Origin: Farysia itapuensis
Taxonomy: Eukaryota > Basidiomycota > Ustilaginomycetes > Ustilaginales > Ustilaginaceae
Reading direction: 5' to 3'
DNA: 64,000 nt
NCBI GenBank assembly: GCA_023212645.1
Contig: JALBYC010000010.1
Coordinates: forward strand, 310,001-374,000
Under the pieces are notes generated by a model, which was given only the letters and a program-made list of their open reading frames with translations, was not told the DNA's origin and made no database searches. The position numbers and the translations under genes are program-made. This document shows, one piece after another, positions 49,163-59,093 of this stretch (position 1 is its first letter; each line of letters begins with the position of its first letter).

Positions 49163-51172
49163 ATGAGCAACAACACGTCACGTGGGAATTGTCGGACGCG
49201 TTCTGTCACTTTTGCGGGAATGGAACACCCAACACACCACCAGCCACCACCACCACTATCGTGCACAACTCCGTCTTTCAACGCCATGTTTGCAGAAGAA
49301 GCACGCCTGGCGTCCTTCTCAGGAGCGGCGTCCTCCTCCAAGAAAAAGTCTGCGAAAACGGATTCAGGCGCATGGCCTCATCCAACAACCGGCCGCGGTG
49401 CTAAAACGTCCGGCATCCCACTACCCGCCACGCTCGCCAAGTACGGATTCTACCACACACCTAACGACAATGCGTCAGACAGCGTTACCCATTTCTTATA
49501 TCCGGAGGCAGTTCTCTCAAATTGGCAGAGCGGTGACGACCCGCTGGTGAAACTGGACGAGGCTGTGCCGAATAACGGCTGGTGCAAGATCTTCTGGAGT
49601 CTCGACCAAGCGACACAGCAAGACACAACTTGGGTCTGGACACGGTCCGACCTACTTCCAACAAGTAAAGAGCTGATAGAGGCGCGTAAATCTACGTTTG
49701 GCAATCTCTGGCCGTATGATGGAAAGAAGGGCTGGAAGCCAACCAGCAAGAAGTTGGCCGAAGCCGGGTTCTACTTCAACCCGACGGAAGAAGAAGAGGA
49801 CAGTGCCACTTGCATCTACTGCGCAAAGAGTCTGGGGGGTTGGGAGAAAGGCGATGATCCGACACACGAACATCAGAAACGGAAGCCCGACTGCCCCTTT
49901 TTCAACTGCGCACTCGTCGAACCACCACCCGCTTCTGCCACAGCTGAGACAGCCGTGGAAGAGGAGGTCGACGAAGGTATTCAGATGCCGAAGCGTGGCA
50001 AGCGTGCGGTTTCTACCGCTCGAAAACCATCCGTGCGTGCACCCAAGATTACAACACCAGCTGAGCCAACAACAGCGCCAGAGGTGGAAGCCACCGTGCT
50101 GCCAGAGCCAGAAGAAGAGCCCAAGCCGCCACCACGTTCCATGCGTGCTGCAAGCCGTCGCGCCACAAAAGCAATTGAACTCATCAACTCCGACACTGAC
50201 GTCAACCGCATACCACGAAAGGAAGAGGTACAACGCCCCGTACAGCATGCAGCGACCGATCCTGTTCCTTTCCCGTCCTCCGAGACTAACTATGGCCCGT
50301 TATCCGATCCTATCGGTGCGCCGATCAGCAAGCCAAAGCGCAGTCGATCGAAGAACAAGAAAATCGACGAGACGATTCGTGATCCGACACCTCCGCCAGA
50401 AGCAGAGACAACCGTCGTAGAGCACCAAGATGACGAAATGGCAAATGACCAGGGTGGTGCTGGAGAAGTTGGAGAGGTGCAAGAGGTGCAAGAGGTGCAA
50501 GAGGTGGAAGAGGTGGAAGAGCCAAAACGACGTGGTCGCGGCCGTGTTACAAAAGTCTCGACAGAGACTGTGCCTGCTGCCGTGCCTCCGCCCACACGAA
50601 CGCGCAAAACGTCAAAGAAGGTGCTGCCGGCCAGCGAGCCCGAGCCACAGGATGAAGTCGAACCAGTCGACGCAGCCCCCCCTGCAGATGGGAACAAACT
50701 GTCGACTTCAAAGTCGAGCAAGGCTGTCTCTAGTGCTGCTGCTCAGAAGGGTAAAAAGTCCAAGTCCAGCACCAAGTCCGCTTCGGTAGTACCGTCAGAG
50801 GCCGAGCCTGAAGAGGAGAAAGTGGGCAATGCAGTCGAGCCGTCTTCGAACGTCGTCGTCAGTGACTCAGTCGCAGAGCTTGCAACAGCGGCTTCGCAAG
50901 CCACGATCCGTGCTTCGGACGAAGACCGAGCAGCTCGTCCGTCTACCACGCGCGCCTCACGTGCTCCACTCTCGCAACTCTCCCAGATCGACACGCTCCA
51001 ACTCGACGACAAGCAGCGCAGTATGACGCTCGGACTCTGGCTGCAGTTCAAAGCCGACGCAGCCGCTCAGGAGATGCGAGAATCTGGCCTGGCCCAGCTG
51101 CAAGATCTCGAAAACCAGATGCAGGCCGGCAGAGTTGCAGTCGAACGTGCCCTGCGTGGCGAACAATCTTAG
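49163..51172 (+). CDS. BIR1: BIR-domain chromosomal passenger protein (Bir1/survivin-like)
   Basis: This is a 669-residue Bir1/survivin-type protein, expected to place Aurora kinase at centromeres. The second BIR domain (about residues 177-250) keeps the zinc ligands in CIYC...H...C and the GGWEKGDDP turn. The first (about 48-155) keeps the fold landmarks SNWQSGDDP and W residues but has lost most zinc ligands. The middle is disordered and charged, with a five-unit repeat of EVQ/EVE. The C-terminus is a predicted helix (SMTLGLWLQFKADAAAQEM) like the survivin helix that binds borealin and INCENP. The start is uncertain: 49163, 49220 and 49286 are all in frame, and an ACGCGT at 49196 argues that 49286 may be the real one. 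Confidence 0.83.
   Translation: MSNNTSRGNCRTRSVTFAGMEHPTHHQPPPPLSCTTPSFNAMFAEEARLASFSGAASSSKKKSAKTDSGAWPHPTTGRGAKTSGIPLPATLAKYGFYHTPNDNASDSVTHFLYPEAVLSNWQSGDDPLVKLDEAVPNNGWCKIFWSLDQATQQDTTWVWTRSDLLPTSKELIEARKSTFGNLWPYDGKKGWKPTSKKLAEAGFYFNPTEEEEDSATCIYCAKSLGGWEKGDDPTHEHQKRKPDCPFFNCALVEPPPASATAETAVEEEVDEGIQMPKRGKRAVSTARKPSVRAPKITTPAEPTTAPEVEATVLPEPEEEPKPPPRSMRAASRRATKAIELINSDTDVNRIPRKEEVQRPVQHAATDPVPFPSSETNYGPLSDPIGAPISKPKRSRSKNKKIDETIRDPTPPPEAETTVVEHQDDEMANDQGGAGEVGEVQEVQEVQEVEEVEEPKRRGRGRVTKVSTETVPAAVPPPTRTRKTSKKVLPASEPEPQDEVEPVDAAPPADGNKLSTSKSSKAVSSAAAQKGKKSKSSTKSASVVPSEAEPEEEKVGNAVEPSSNVVVSDSVAELATAASQATIRASDEDRAARPSTTRASRAPLSQLSQIDTLQLDDKQRSMTLGLWLQFKADAAAQEMRESGLAQLQDLENQMQAGRVAVERALRGEQS
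49196..49201. promoter_or_regulatory. ACGCGT (MCB-like) element near BIR1 and WPL1 starts
   Basis: The hexamer lies 125 bases upstream of the WPL1 ATG and 85-90 bases upstream of the BIR1 ATG at 49286, but inside the frame that begins at 49163. A CACGTG E-box is at 49179-49184. If functional, these support the downstream BIR1 start. Confidence 0.35.
50474..50518 (+). repeat. Five-copy 9-base minisatellite inside BIR1
   Basis: GAGGTGCAA occurs three times and GAGGTGGAA twice in tandem, in frame, encoding repeated EVQ and EVE triplets in the disordered middle of BIR1. It is a likely site of length variation. Confidence 0.9.
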
Positions 51173-51291
51173 CATCATTTACACGTCTATACCCCACGGC
51201 TGTCTCACATCCACCCACACACACATTCGTGCGCTGCATTGTTGAAATAATTTGGATTGCTTTTGTCGGACCCCACGGTGTAGGCGCGCTT

Positions 51292-52452
51292 TCAAGGGCC
51301 CCATACTTGCTCAGCTACCTCGCGGCAGAGTCGCAGCTTGTCGTACTGTGTCTGTCGGCTAATCAGGTTGCCGTGGTGGGTTGATGAGAATCCGCACTGC
51401 GGACTGATGCCCAGTTGCTTGACTCCATTGGGCACATACTCTGCCGCTTGGCCGATCTTTTTCTTGAGAACCTCTTTGTCCTCCATGTCGGCAACTTTGC
51501 TGCTTACCAGCCCGAGAATAACGACTTTGTTGGGTGGCAGGTGGCGCAGTGCGGAGAAGTCTTTGCCACTGCGGTCGTTCTCCCACTCGAGGAAGAATGC
51601 GTTGACATTGAGCTCCTTAAAGAGGACTTCGGCGATGGGGTTGTATCCCTCGTCGCTGCCCTGTGCAAAGAACTGCGAGCGGAAGTTGCCCTTGCACAGG
51701 TGGACGGCAGCTACCATGTCGTCAGGCTTGGAAGCAAGCGAGGCGTTGATCAGCTTTGCGTAATCGTGCGGTAGCTGTTCCAGATTTTCACCCCGTTCCT
51801 CGGCCTGCTTTCGCATGGTGGGATCGCTCAAGTAGCTCAAATTCGTATCGTCCAGCTGAATGTATCGGCATCCAGCGGCGTAAAGAGCATCAATCTCTTT
51901 GCGGTAAACCGCAGCCAGATCGCTAAAGAACTCGTCCAGAGTCGGATAAGCTTCTTTGCTGATCGCCGCGCGGCCGCCTCGGAAGTGGCACATGGTAGGC
52001 GAAGGGATCGTGATCTTGATCTGATGCTTTTTCTCCGCAGGAACGAGCGAGGCGAGATACTTGAAGTTGTCCACCTCGATATCGTGCGTGTGTCTCAACT
52101 TGCCCGTGATGGACAGTGTCGGTGGCACGGAGCCCTCCTTCTGCTCCAACGTGTTCTTGGTGATAGACACGCCGTCAATGTGCTTGAGAAAGTCAAGGTG
52201 GAAGTACTCACGACGGAACTCGCCATCTGTGATTTCCTCGACGCCGTTGGACAGCAGGTCGTCGACGTGCTTGGCGATTTCGGCGTCTTCGACTTTGCGC
52301 AGCCCGGCGGCGTCCAGAGTGCCGGCAGCAGCGGCTGCTCGAGCCTTGTGAACAGCCTCAGGCCGCAGGAACGAGCCTACATGCGCATGGCGAAACGGAG
52401 GGTTTGTCCTCAGCTCTGATGGAGCGTTTCCTGCAGGGAGTGCGGTCGACAT
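51292..52452 (-). CDS. MetE-like cobalamin-independent methionine synthase family protein
   Basis: This 386-residue protein resembles the C-terminal catalytic barrel of vitamin-B12-independent methionine synthase, but alone (YxjG/YxjH-like). The zinc-binding set is visible: His and Cys in AAVHLCKGN near residue 246, Glu in FFLEWEN near 288 and Cys in SPQCGFSSTHHGN near 358. RHAHVGSFLRPEAV at the N-terminus is typical of this subgroup. It lacks the N-terminal barrel that binds folylpolyglutamate in full MetE, so the methyl donor is probably different. A methyl transfer to a thiol is inferred from the zinc site. A TATATAA lies about 50 bases upstream. The ATG at 52452 is first in frame. Confidence 0.78.
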   Translation of the reverse strand: MSTALPAGNAPSELRTNPPFRHAHVGSFLRPEAVHKARAAAAAGTLDAAGLRKVEDAEIAKHVDDLLSNGVEEITDGEFRREYFHLDFLKHIDGVSITKNTLEQKEGSVPPTLSITGKLRHTHDIEVDNFKYLASLVPAEKKHQIKITIPSPTMCHFRGGRAAISKEAYPTLDEFFSDLAAVYRKEIDALYAAGCRYIQLDDTNLSYLSDPTMRKQAEERGENLEQLPHDYAKLINASLASKPDDMVAAVHLCKGNFRSQFFAQGSDEGYNPIAEVLFKELNVNAFFLEWENDRSGKDFSALRHLPPNKVVILGLVSSKVADMEDKEVLKKKIGQAAEYVPNGVKQLGISPQCGFSSTHHGNLISRQTQYDKLRLCREVAEQVWGP

Positions 52453-52499
52453 CGTGTGGTACAAGAAGAATGTTTAGCGCAGAGTCTGTGCGAGCGAGG

Positions 52500-52506
52500 T
52501 TATATA
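52500..52506 (-). promoter_or_regulatory. TATA box candidate of the MetE-like gene
   Basis: On the minus strand TATATAA lies 48-54 bases before the ATG at 52452, a suitable place for a TATA box with a short leader. The region is shared with the divergent SDR gene. Confidence 0.45.
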
Positions 52507-52739
52507 TTGGTCCTGACCTCCACAGTCACAGAGTGACTAAACGAGCCGGAAGAGACGGCCGCCAGTCGTACGACATCAATCTACATCGGCTCGATCGGGA
52601 TGCAGATCGGTTGGGCAGATTGCCGAAAGCGTTCAGCTGTGACCGGCATTCTTTCGGTGATCTCATCGGCCCCCCCGCGAAAGTTACTTAATGGGCCGGC
52701 AGCTTCTTCTTGCACAGCAACATCTTTGTCCATCCCATC

Positions 52740-53636
52740 ATGTCTCTGAAAGCTGAATCCATCTTTGACCTCAAAGGCGCTGTCGCTCTTGTCACCGGCG
52801 GCGGAACAGGTCTTGGCCTCACTGCCGCTCTCACGTTGGCCAGCAACGGCGCCAAGGTTTACATTACCGGTCGACGCAAGGAGAAGCTGGACGAGGCTGT
52901 CTCTCACTACAGCTCCGAAGTGGCCGGCACTCTTGTTGCCATTCAAGGTGACGTGTCTAGCAAGGATGACCTGGCAAAGGTCGCCGCTGAGATCAAAAAG
53001 CAGGACGGAAAGCTGCACATTCTCGTCAACAACTCTGGCGTCGAGGGCCCCATCACCAAGGTGGAGGACATCAAGTCGGTGACCACGCAGCAGTATGCCG
53101 ATTCACACCTGTCGAACGAGTCGTTTGAGCAGTGGGACCACCTGCTGCGCATCAATACATCGGCCGTGTTCTTCGCCACAATGACCTTTTTGCCCCTGCT
53201 TGCGGAGGGTAACAAGCACCCGATCGCCTCGCAGGCCAACCAGGGATGGACCAGCTCCGTCATCAACATCACCAGCATCTCGGGCCTCGTCAAATCGGCG
53301 CAGAACCACTTTGCTTACAACACGTCAAAAGCAGCCGCCAACCACTTGACCGCCATGATGTCGCACGAGTTCAAGTTCAACGCCCAGCTGGATATCCGCG
53401 TCAACGCCATCGCCCCCGGTCTATTTGCGACCGAAATGACCGCCGGTAAGAGCGAAAAGGGCAAGACCAACCCGGACGACGAGGCGCTGAAAAAGCACGG
53501 AAACCCCGCCGGTCGCGTCGGATCTGAAAAAGAGTACTCGGGCCTCGTACTGCTATTGGCAAGCAACCAGTTCATGACCGGTCAGGTCGTCGCCGTCGAC
53601 GGTGGATTCTGTGCCGCCGTGCCTTCCACCCGCTAA
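52740..53636 (+). CDS. Short-chain dehydrogenase/reductase
   Basis: This 298-residue classical SDR has the cofactor loop TGGGTGLG at residues 19-26, the adenine-side basic patch GRRKEK suggesting NADP(H), NNSG near 100, catalytic Ser in INITSISG and the YNTSK pair (Tyr and Lys). The C-terminal family motif FMTGQVVAVDGG is also present. It probably reduces a carbonyl or oxidises an alcohol; the substrate is not evident. It resembles fungal SDRs of the RhlG/gluconate-dehydrogenase-like kind. There is no signal peptide or PTS1. It shares a 287-base divergent region with the MetE-like gene and converges on the Hal4-type kinase. The ATG at 52740 is chosen; the upstream extension starts with TTG. 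Confidence 0.87.
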   Translation: MSLKAESIFDLKGAVALVTGGGTGLGLTAALTLASNGAKVYITGRRKEKLDEAVSHYSSEVAGTLVAIQGDVSSKDDLAKVAAEIKKQDGKLHILVNNSGVEGPITKVEDIKSVTTQQYADSHLSNESFEQWDHLLRINTSAVFFATMTFLPLLAEGNKHPIASQANQGWTSSVINITSISGLVKSAQNHFAYNTSKAAANHLTAMMSHEFKFNAQLDIRVNAIAPGLFATEMTAGKSEKGKTNPDDEALKKHGNPAGRVGSEKEYSGLVLLLASNQFMTGQVVAVDGGFCAAVPSTR

Positions 53637-53757
53637 AACACCGACTCTCTTCTTTCGACACCTTGTATGCGCGGTCATAATGAAATACTGTATTGAGGTA
53701 ATGGAGGCCAGAATCAAAAAAGACATGTGTGTGCTGAAGGTATATATGTGCGCGAGA

Positions 53758-56106
53758 TCAGGAAGATGTGGCCGGGGCGACCGAGTGGGTGTGATCGTTC
53801 TGTTTGCCCTCTTCGCAGATCGGGACTGAGAGAAGCCAGGGATCTTTTAGCACCTCGTCCATCATGATCCGGCCTTTGGGATCGGGACAGAGCATCTTCT
53901 TCAGCAGCGGTCGGCAGTCTCGTGGACTCAAGTTCGACAGAGGTGAGGGCGCAGGACTGGACGAGTACGCGCCGACATAGTCCTTGAAAGTCGGGTCCGA
54001 CATCTTGGCAACCCGCCAGGGCAATTCTTGGAATTGCATGCAGTAGAAGACGACTGCAGCCGCCCATACGTCGACCAATCGTGCGTCGTACTCTTTCTTC
54101 TCGAATTGCTCGGGCGCAATGTAGGGTTCAGAGCCGCAGAGACCCTTGCTGTAGTGGGTTGACTTCTCCCAGCACATGCGGAAGACGTCTGACACGCCAA
54201 AGTCGGTGATCTTGATGTGTCCATGACCGTCGAGAAGCAGGTTTTCAGGCTTGATGTCGCGATGTGCGACACCCATCGAATGCAGGTAGGCGATTCCGTG
54301 CAGGATCTGCTTGAAAGAGCATTCGACTTCAGCCTGAGACATACCGCCTCGCTTGATGGCAGCGTACAGGTCACCGCCGGGACAGTACTCCATCACCTCG
54401 CACCAGTGTCGCTGCTCGTCCTGAACCAAGTCTACCGTCTCGACAATGTTGATGTGATGCAGTGTCGAGGAGATGCAGAATTCCGAAGTGAGCTTTTTGA
54501 CGTACTCCTTTTCCGTCTCATTCTTGCGCCTCTTTCGGAACTCTTTGACTGCGTACAGCTTTTCCGTCGAGCGATCCCACTTGTGCGCCAGACGAACGAC
54601 GGCGGTGGCGCCTTTGCCGATGGCTGCTTTTTCACAGACACCGTATTTTTTGAGCAAGCTGGCCGTCTCGCCACCGGCAGTGCTGCCACCTTTCTTGCTG
54701 CCGCCGTCCGACTTGTTGCCGTGGCTGGTCGTCGAACCTTTGCGCGACATTTTGGGGGCACCCATGATCATGTCGCGCAAAGTGGAGCTGGCGGTGGACT
54801 TGGCATCACCCTCTTTGCCCTTGTCGGATTTCTTACCAGTCTTTTCTGGCTTTGCTTTAGCGTCCCAATCTCTGAGCGCGGCGACAGTGAGTCTGCTGCC
54901 TTCAGGTGCGTCCTTTGTAGGATCACCCTTGGCGCTGTCTCTGCGTTTCATCGACACATTGCGGCTGGGCGGCTGGCTGGAAGGTGGGCTTTGCAAGTTG
55001 AGCGCCTGGTAATTGCCGATGAGAGCTTGCTCGTCGCCTTCATTTCGCGGGCTGGTAGGCGGGGTAGATGCGCGGCTCGAGGGCGAGCCTATTGGCGAAA
55101 CATGACCACTGCCTTGCTGACTATGCGTGCGGGGCGAGGGACGCTCTCTTATTGGGCTCTGAGCAGCGAAGCCAGCACCCTCGCTGGGCTTTGACTTATC
55201 CAAGTGACCAGTAGCACCGGAGAGCATCCTGCGGAACATGCCCCGTGCGTCCTTTTCCTTGGGTTTCTGCTGTTCGATGGTACCAGAGGGCGTGCGTGCG
55301 TTTTCCGCGTTGAACGAGGGTCGGTGCTGCTGCTGCAAAGTGGTGGCAGGAGATCCGGGAGTCGGACTTGGCATGGGCGCGTTGTGGCTAACTTTGTTTG
55401 CCACTGGAGTCTTGCTAGGCGAGAGAGCGCGACCCGAGGGTGAATCGGAACGAGCCTTGTCGTCCAACACCTGTGCGCCCACATTGGACGCCGAGGGGCG
55501 ACGTGATGAGTTGCGAGAGCCGTGCTCGGGACTGGCGCTGGTGACAGCCGAGTCAAAGTAGCCAGAGGGCACAGCAGTGCCGTTGGCGGGAGCGTTTGTG
55601 CGAATGTCGTGCGGGCTGTCTTCACGTGTCAATTCGAGTCGAGCGGTCAGACCGTCTAGGTGACCTCCCGTGCCGTGTTTGACGATGGTGTGATCTTTGC
55701 TCTGCAGACCACTCAATCGATGCTTTGGGTATCTATCGCGGTCAGGTGAGGGGGGACGGGAGAGGTTGGACTCGGTCTCGCTGTCGGAAAGGACGAGAAG
55801 CTCACGCGCACGCATCTCGCGTTCCTCTTCGGGCATGCGAACGCTGCCATCACGCATTGCCGCCTGGATGCGGTCCGAATAGGGCGTAGCCATGAGGGGC
55901 TTGGGGTCACAGTTGGCCAGCTCAGCTGGCAGCTTTGCCACCGCGGTGGCGGCAGGAAAGCCGTTGGCCTTAGCGCCGGTCAAAGGTTGAGTCTGGGTGG
56001 GAGTGACGAGGTCATCGCCGGGTTCTTTGGCTGAATTGCCGCCTTCTAAGGACGTGTCCTCGGACGTCTGCTGTGGATCTGTGGGAGCGGAAGCTGTGGA
56101 TGGCAT
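53758..56106 (-). CDS. Hal4/Sat4-type serine/threonine protein kinase
   Basis: This 782-residue kinase belongs to the fungal NPR/HAL5 group and is closest in motifs to Hal4/Sat4, which stabilises plasma membrane potassium and nutrient transporters. Residues 1-480 are disordered, rich in Ser/Pro with many SP and RxxS-like sites. The kinase domain covers about 487-775: glycine loop IGKGATAVV, Lys in [10 protein letters not shown] near 519, HRDIKPEN near 614, DFGVSDVF near 633 and [10 protein letters not shown]. The fungus-specific segment after the catalytic loop ([19 protein letters not shown]) fits this group. A short His-rich tail ends the protein. The ATG at 56106 is the only sensible start. 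Confidence 0.87.
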   Translation of the reverse strand: MPSTASAPTDPQQTSEDTSLEGGNSAKEPGDDLVTPTQTQPLTGAKANGFPAATAVAKLPAELANCDPKPLMATPYSDRIQAAMRDGSVRMPEEEREMRARELLVLSDSETESNLSRPPSPDRDRYPKHRLSGLQSKDHTIVKHGTGGHLDGLTARLELTREDSPHDIRTNAPANGTAVPSGYFDSAVTSASPEHGSRNSSRRPSASNVGAQVLDDKARSDSPSGRALSPSKTPVANKVSHNAPMPSPTPGSPATTLQQQHRPSFNAENARTPSGTIEQQKPKEKDARGMFRRMLSGATGHLDKSKPSEGAGFAAQSPIRERPSPRTHSQQGSGHVSPIGSPSSRASTPPTSPRNEGDEQALIGNYQALNLQSPPSSQPPSRNVSMKRRDSAKGDPTKDAPEGSRLTVAALRDWDAKAKPEKTGKKSDKGKEGDAKSTASSTLRDMIMGAPKMSRKGSTTSHGNKSDGGSKKGGSTAGGETASLLKKYGVCEKAAIGKGATAVVRLAHKWDRSTEKLYAVKEFRKRRKNETEKEYVKKLTSEFCISSTLHHINIVETVDLVQDEQRHWCEVMEYCPGGDLYAAIKRGGMSQAEVECSFKQILHGIAYLHSMGVAHRDIKPENLLLDGHGHIKITDFGVSDVFRMCWEKSTHYSKGLCGSEPYIAPEQFEKKEYDARLVDVWAAAVVFYCMQFQELPWRVAKMSDPTFKDYVGAYSSSPAPSPLSNLSPRDCRPLLKKMLCPDPKGRIMMDEVLKDPWLLSVPICEEGKQNDHTHSVAPATSS

Positions 56107-56730
56107 CTTGCTAACGATATGAAATAGGGATGATGCCGTCTGCTACCAAAGGTGGATGTGCAAGCACAGGTGGGGGGTGGCGCTGCTGCAGGGGTGGGTC
56201 GAAGTCGCCTGGCCTGAGTTGGCAGTGCGCAGCTGACAGAGCCAACGATGCGTGTAGAGAGTAGAGATGGACAGACAGGGAGGGCAGTGAGGAGCGAGGG
56301 GGCAAGGGAGGCAAAGGCCGCAGCGGAGGGGCTCGCTGTGACTGGCAGACACGGGGATAACCAGGGTCTGGCAGAGGACGGCCGATGCTGATTTTGACAA
56401 GCGTCAAGGGCCTCGTCGTCTCCAACAGCCTCACTCGAGCCGGGGCGAAAATTGAGCGAGAATAGCCTCGCCTCTGTTTTTTCTCTACTGAGCGTAACGC
56501 GGCTCTGCCCCGCCCAGATCGCACAGCAAGTTTTTTTTCTACCAGAAAAAATTCAACCTGCAGCTGCTACAAGTCGACAACGCGAGGAAAACATGCGAGC
56601 ACATTTCACCCATCGATCTCACATCGGTCAGGGTCCAGGGTGAATTTTGCCCGCTGAAAATGTCGCGCGAGACAGGGTGGTGTTCGGAAGTCGGGTGTGA
56701 AATCCTTCTTCTGCCGACACACCCACCATC
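56107..56730. other. Long divergent leader/promoter region between HAL4-like kinase and cyclophilin H
   Basis: These 624 bases separate two divergent starts. On the kinase strand about 480 bases upstream of its ATG hold no other ATG and are rich in C and CT tracts, fitting a long unimpeded 5' leader. No gene or RNA was recognised. Confidence 0.6.
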
Positions 56731-57351
56731 ATGGCGTCTTCTTCGCAGACAGTCGTGCCAGGTGCAGGCACCAACGGGCGGCCTGTCGTGTTTATGGACA
56801 TCTCGATAGGCGAGAACGCGGCTGGCAGGATCAAGTTTGAGCTCTTCTCCGACATTGTGCCCAAGACAGCTGAAAACTTTCGTCAGTTGTGCACAGGCGA
56901 GTTCCGACCAAATCATACTGCTGAAGGTTACAAGGACTCCATATTTCACCGTATCATCAAAGACTTTATGTGTCAGGGAGGCGACTACCTGAATGCTGAT
57001 GGGACTGGATCTCGCAGCATCTACGGCGACAAGTTTGACGATGAAAACTTCCAGCTCAAGCACGATGCTGCCGGCTTGCTCAGCATGGCCAACTCGGGCC
57101 CAGCCACCAATGGCTGTCAATTCTTCATCACCCTTCAGCCGTGCCCCTTTCTCGACGGCAAGCATGTCGTCTTTGGCAAGGTCATCGACGGCCTCTTGAC
57201 GCTTCGCAAGATGGAGAACGTACCCACTGGCCCACAGAATCGACCCAAAATACCCGTCAGAGTCACGCGTAAGTCTTTGTCCTTCCTTCAACCGTTCAGA
57301 CCTGTCACTGACCACCTGTAATTTGTCCCAACAGAATGCGGCGAGATGTAG
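56731..57351 (+). CDS. Cyclophilin H-like peptidyl-prolyl isomerase
   Basis: This 184-residue cyclophilin has the full catalytic set: [15 protein letters not shown] near residues 71-85, [17 protein letters not shown] near 128-144 and the Trp-equivalent region near [13 protein letters not shown]. There are two exons, 56731-57268 and 57335-57351. The 66-base intron is phase 1 and leaves a last exon of only 17 bases, producing the ending QCGEM. That ending and the short N-terminal extension match cyclophilin H, the U4/U6 snRNP-associated isomerase, rather than the general cyclophilin A. Without splicing the frame would add an unrelated tail. The start ATG at 56731 sits in an ACCATCATGG context. 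Confidence 0.9.
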
Positions 57352-57942
57352 AGAAGCACAAAGAACACATTGGCAAAGGATGTCCGGACCGGCTTGACCG
57401 GAAATCTCAAAAAGCTTCATGTACAGGCGATCTTGTTTCCGTTGCAGTTACACCTTCCCGATTCCGTCCAGACATTCGGCTGCCCTTTTTTTTGGGCGTG
57501 TTTCGGTTCATCTTTTGATTAGGGGCCACGTTGTGTGATGGGATGAGCTGGATGCTAGTGGCTCATGCGCTATGATGTATTCCGTCATGCTCTGCGCCAA
57601 AGCCTGAAAATGGTGGTTGAATACATTTGGGGGGGCAAGTCTTGTAGTCCCAGAAGAAATCGGAAAGGAAAATTGAAATCGATCGGAATTTCGAACATCG
57701 TCATGACTGTAAGAAGGAACCAGAATTTTGGCGGGTACTGTGCACGTCCGTCCGCCACTCACTCGCAGTCACACAGATCAACACATTGGCTCAAGGCACA
57801 AGCGAAACCATTATCGGCTCAAGATCAGCACAACTCCCCATCTCCTCAGAGATCACCGGCTGCACACATATATAACTTTTCTTCTTCATCCTGCACCCTT
57901 TCTTCTCTCCACCACACTTTCTTCCCGTACACACATATCATC
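57352..57942. other. Intergenic region upstream of transaldolase
   Basis: These 591 bases hold the cyclophilin H 3' end and the transaldolase promoter. The last 75 bases are CT-rich with a TATATAA, a layout typical of highly expressed fungal metabolic genes. No extra gene was recognised. Confidence 0.65.
57869..57875 (+). promoter_or_regulatory. TATA box candidate of TAL1
   Basis: TATATAA lies 68-74 bases before the transaldolase ATG and is followed by a CT-rich tract (TTTTCTTCTTC...), the usual arrangement of TATA box and start region in strongly expressed fungal genes. Confidence 0.55.
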
Positions 57943-58975
57943 ATGTCTGCTCTTGACTCACTCAAACAATACACTGCCGTCGTCTCCGACTCTGGAGACT
58001 TCGAGTCCATTGACGCTTACAAGCCTCAGGACGCCACCACCAACCCTGTAAGTTGCAACCCTACTGCGTGTCGCAAAGAAGGAAAACTGACACTTGCGTG
58101 ATTGTCGGAAACAGTCTCTCATCCTTGCCGCTGTCAAGCAGGAGAAGTACGCTCGATTCATCGACGTTGCTGTCAAGTACGCCAAGGAGCAGACCAGCGA
58201 CAAGTCCAAGCAGCTCGACCTTGCTACCGACCGTTTGCTCGTTGCCTTTGGTTGCGAGATTCTCAAGATCATTCCGGGACGAGTCTCGACCGAGGTTGAC
58301 GCCCGTCTGTCATACAACAAGGAGGCTTCCATCGAGAAGGCCAAGTCGTTGATTGCTCTCTACGAATCGCTCGGCGTTAAGCGCGAGCGTGTGCTCATCA
58401 AGCTCGCTTCCACCTGGGAGGGTATCCAGGCCGCCAAGGAGCTCGAGCAGGAACACAACATTCACTGCAACTTGACGTTGCTCTTCGGCTTCAACCAGGC
58501 TGTCGCCTGTGCCGAGGCTGGTGTCACCCTCATCTCGCCCTTCGTTGGCCGAATTTTGGACTACTACAAGAAGGCTGAGGGCAAGGAGTACGAATCGCAC
58601 GAAGACCCCGGTGTTCTGTCGGTCAAGCGCATCTACACTTACTACCGCCAGCACGGCTACAAGACCATTGTCATGGGCGCCTCGTTCCGAAACATTGGCG
58701 AGATCCTCGAACTTGCCGGCTGTGACTTCCTCACGATTTCCCCCAAGCTGCTCGAGGAGCTCAAGAACAAGGAGGGTCCCGTTGAGCAGAAGCTCTCGGT
58801 TGACAACGCCAAGGCTGCCGAGCAGATCCCCAAGACTTCGTACCTCAACGACCAGCCCAAGTTCTTGCTCGACCTTGCCCGCGACCCAATGGCCAACACC
58901 AAGCTTGCTGAGGGTATCGCTGGTTTCGCCAAAGACGGTATCACCATGGAGAACATGATTGCCGAGAAGCTTTAA
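57943..58975 (+). CDS. TAL1: Transaldolase (pentose phosphate pathway)
   Basis: This 321-residue enzyme transfers a dihydroxyacetone unit between sedoheptulose-7-phosphate and glyceraldehyde-3-phosphate in the cytosol. There are two exons, 57943-58047 and 58115-58975, and the 67-base intron falls between codons, right after DATTNP. Motifs include DATTNPSLIL (joined by splicing), [11 protein letters not shown] near 96, the Schiff-base lysine in [13 protein letters not shown] near 130 and [18 protein letters not shown] near 152. The codon choice is the most C-biased and regular in the window, fitting high expression. It ends in AEKL, which is not a good PTS1. RKI1 of the same pathway lies 20 kb away. 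Confidence 0.95.
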
Positions 58976-59093
58976 ATCGTTCCCTCCTGCACCTTAACTA
59001 GCATCCTTTTAGTCATGTAAAACATTTTGTTCGCATCATTTTGTCCCAAGAATGCGTCGTTGGGTGTGCCCTTGGCAGCGGTATGCTGAATAA

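Noticed and set aside
49652..50248. 198-codon minus-strand frame with Cys and Trp clusters opposite BIR1
   Set aside because: It reflects reverse translation of the BIR domain and acidic stretch; no start context or conserved motif.
54217..55194. 325-codon plus-strand open frame opposite the Hal4-type kinase
   Set aside because: It mirrors the kinase gene, has no recognisable domain, and such antisense frames are common opposite GC-rich coding DNA.
56539..57420. 293-codon minus-strand frame opposite cyclophilin H
   Set aside because: The cyclophilin gene with its intron explains this DNA; the antisense product shows no domain or splice logic.
58964..58975. EKL end of transaldolase as a peroxisomal signal
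   Set aside because: Glu at the -3 position is outside the usual PTS1 consensus.
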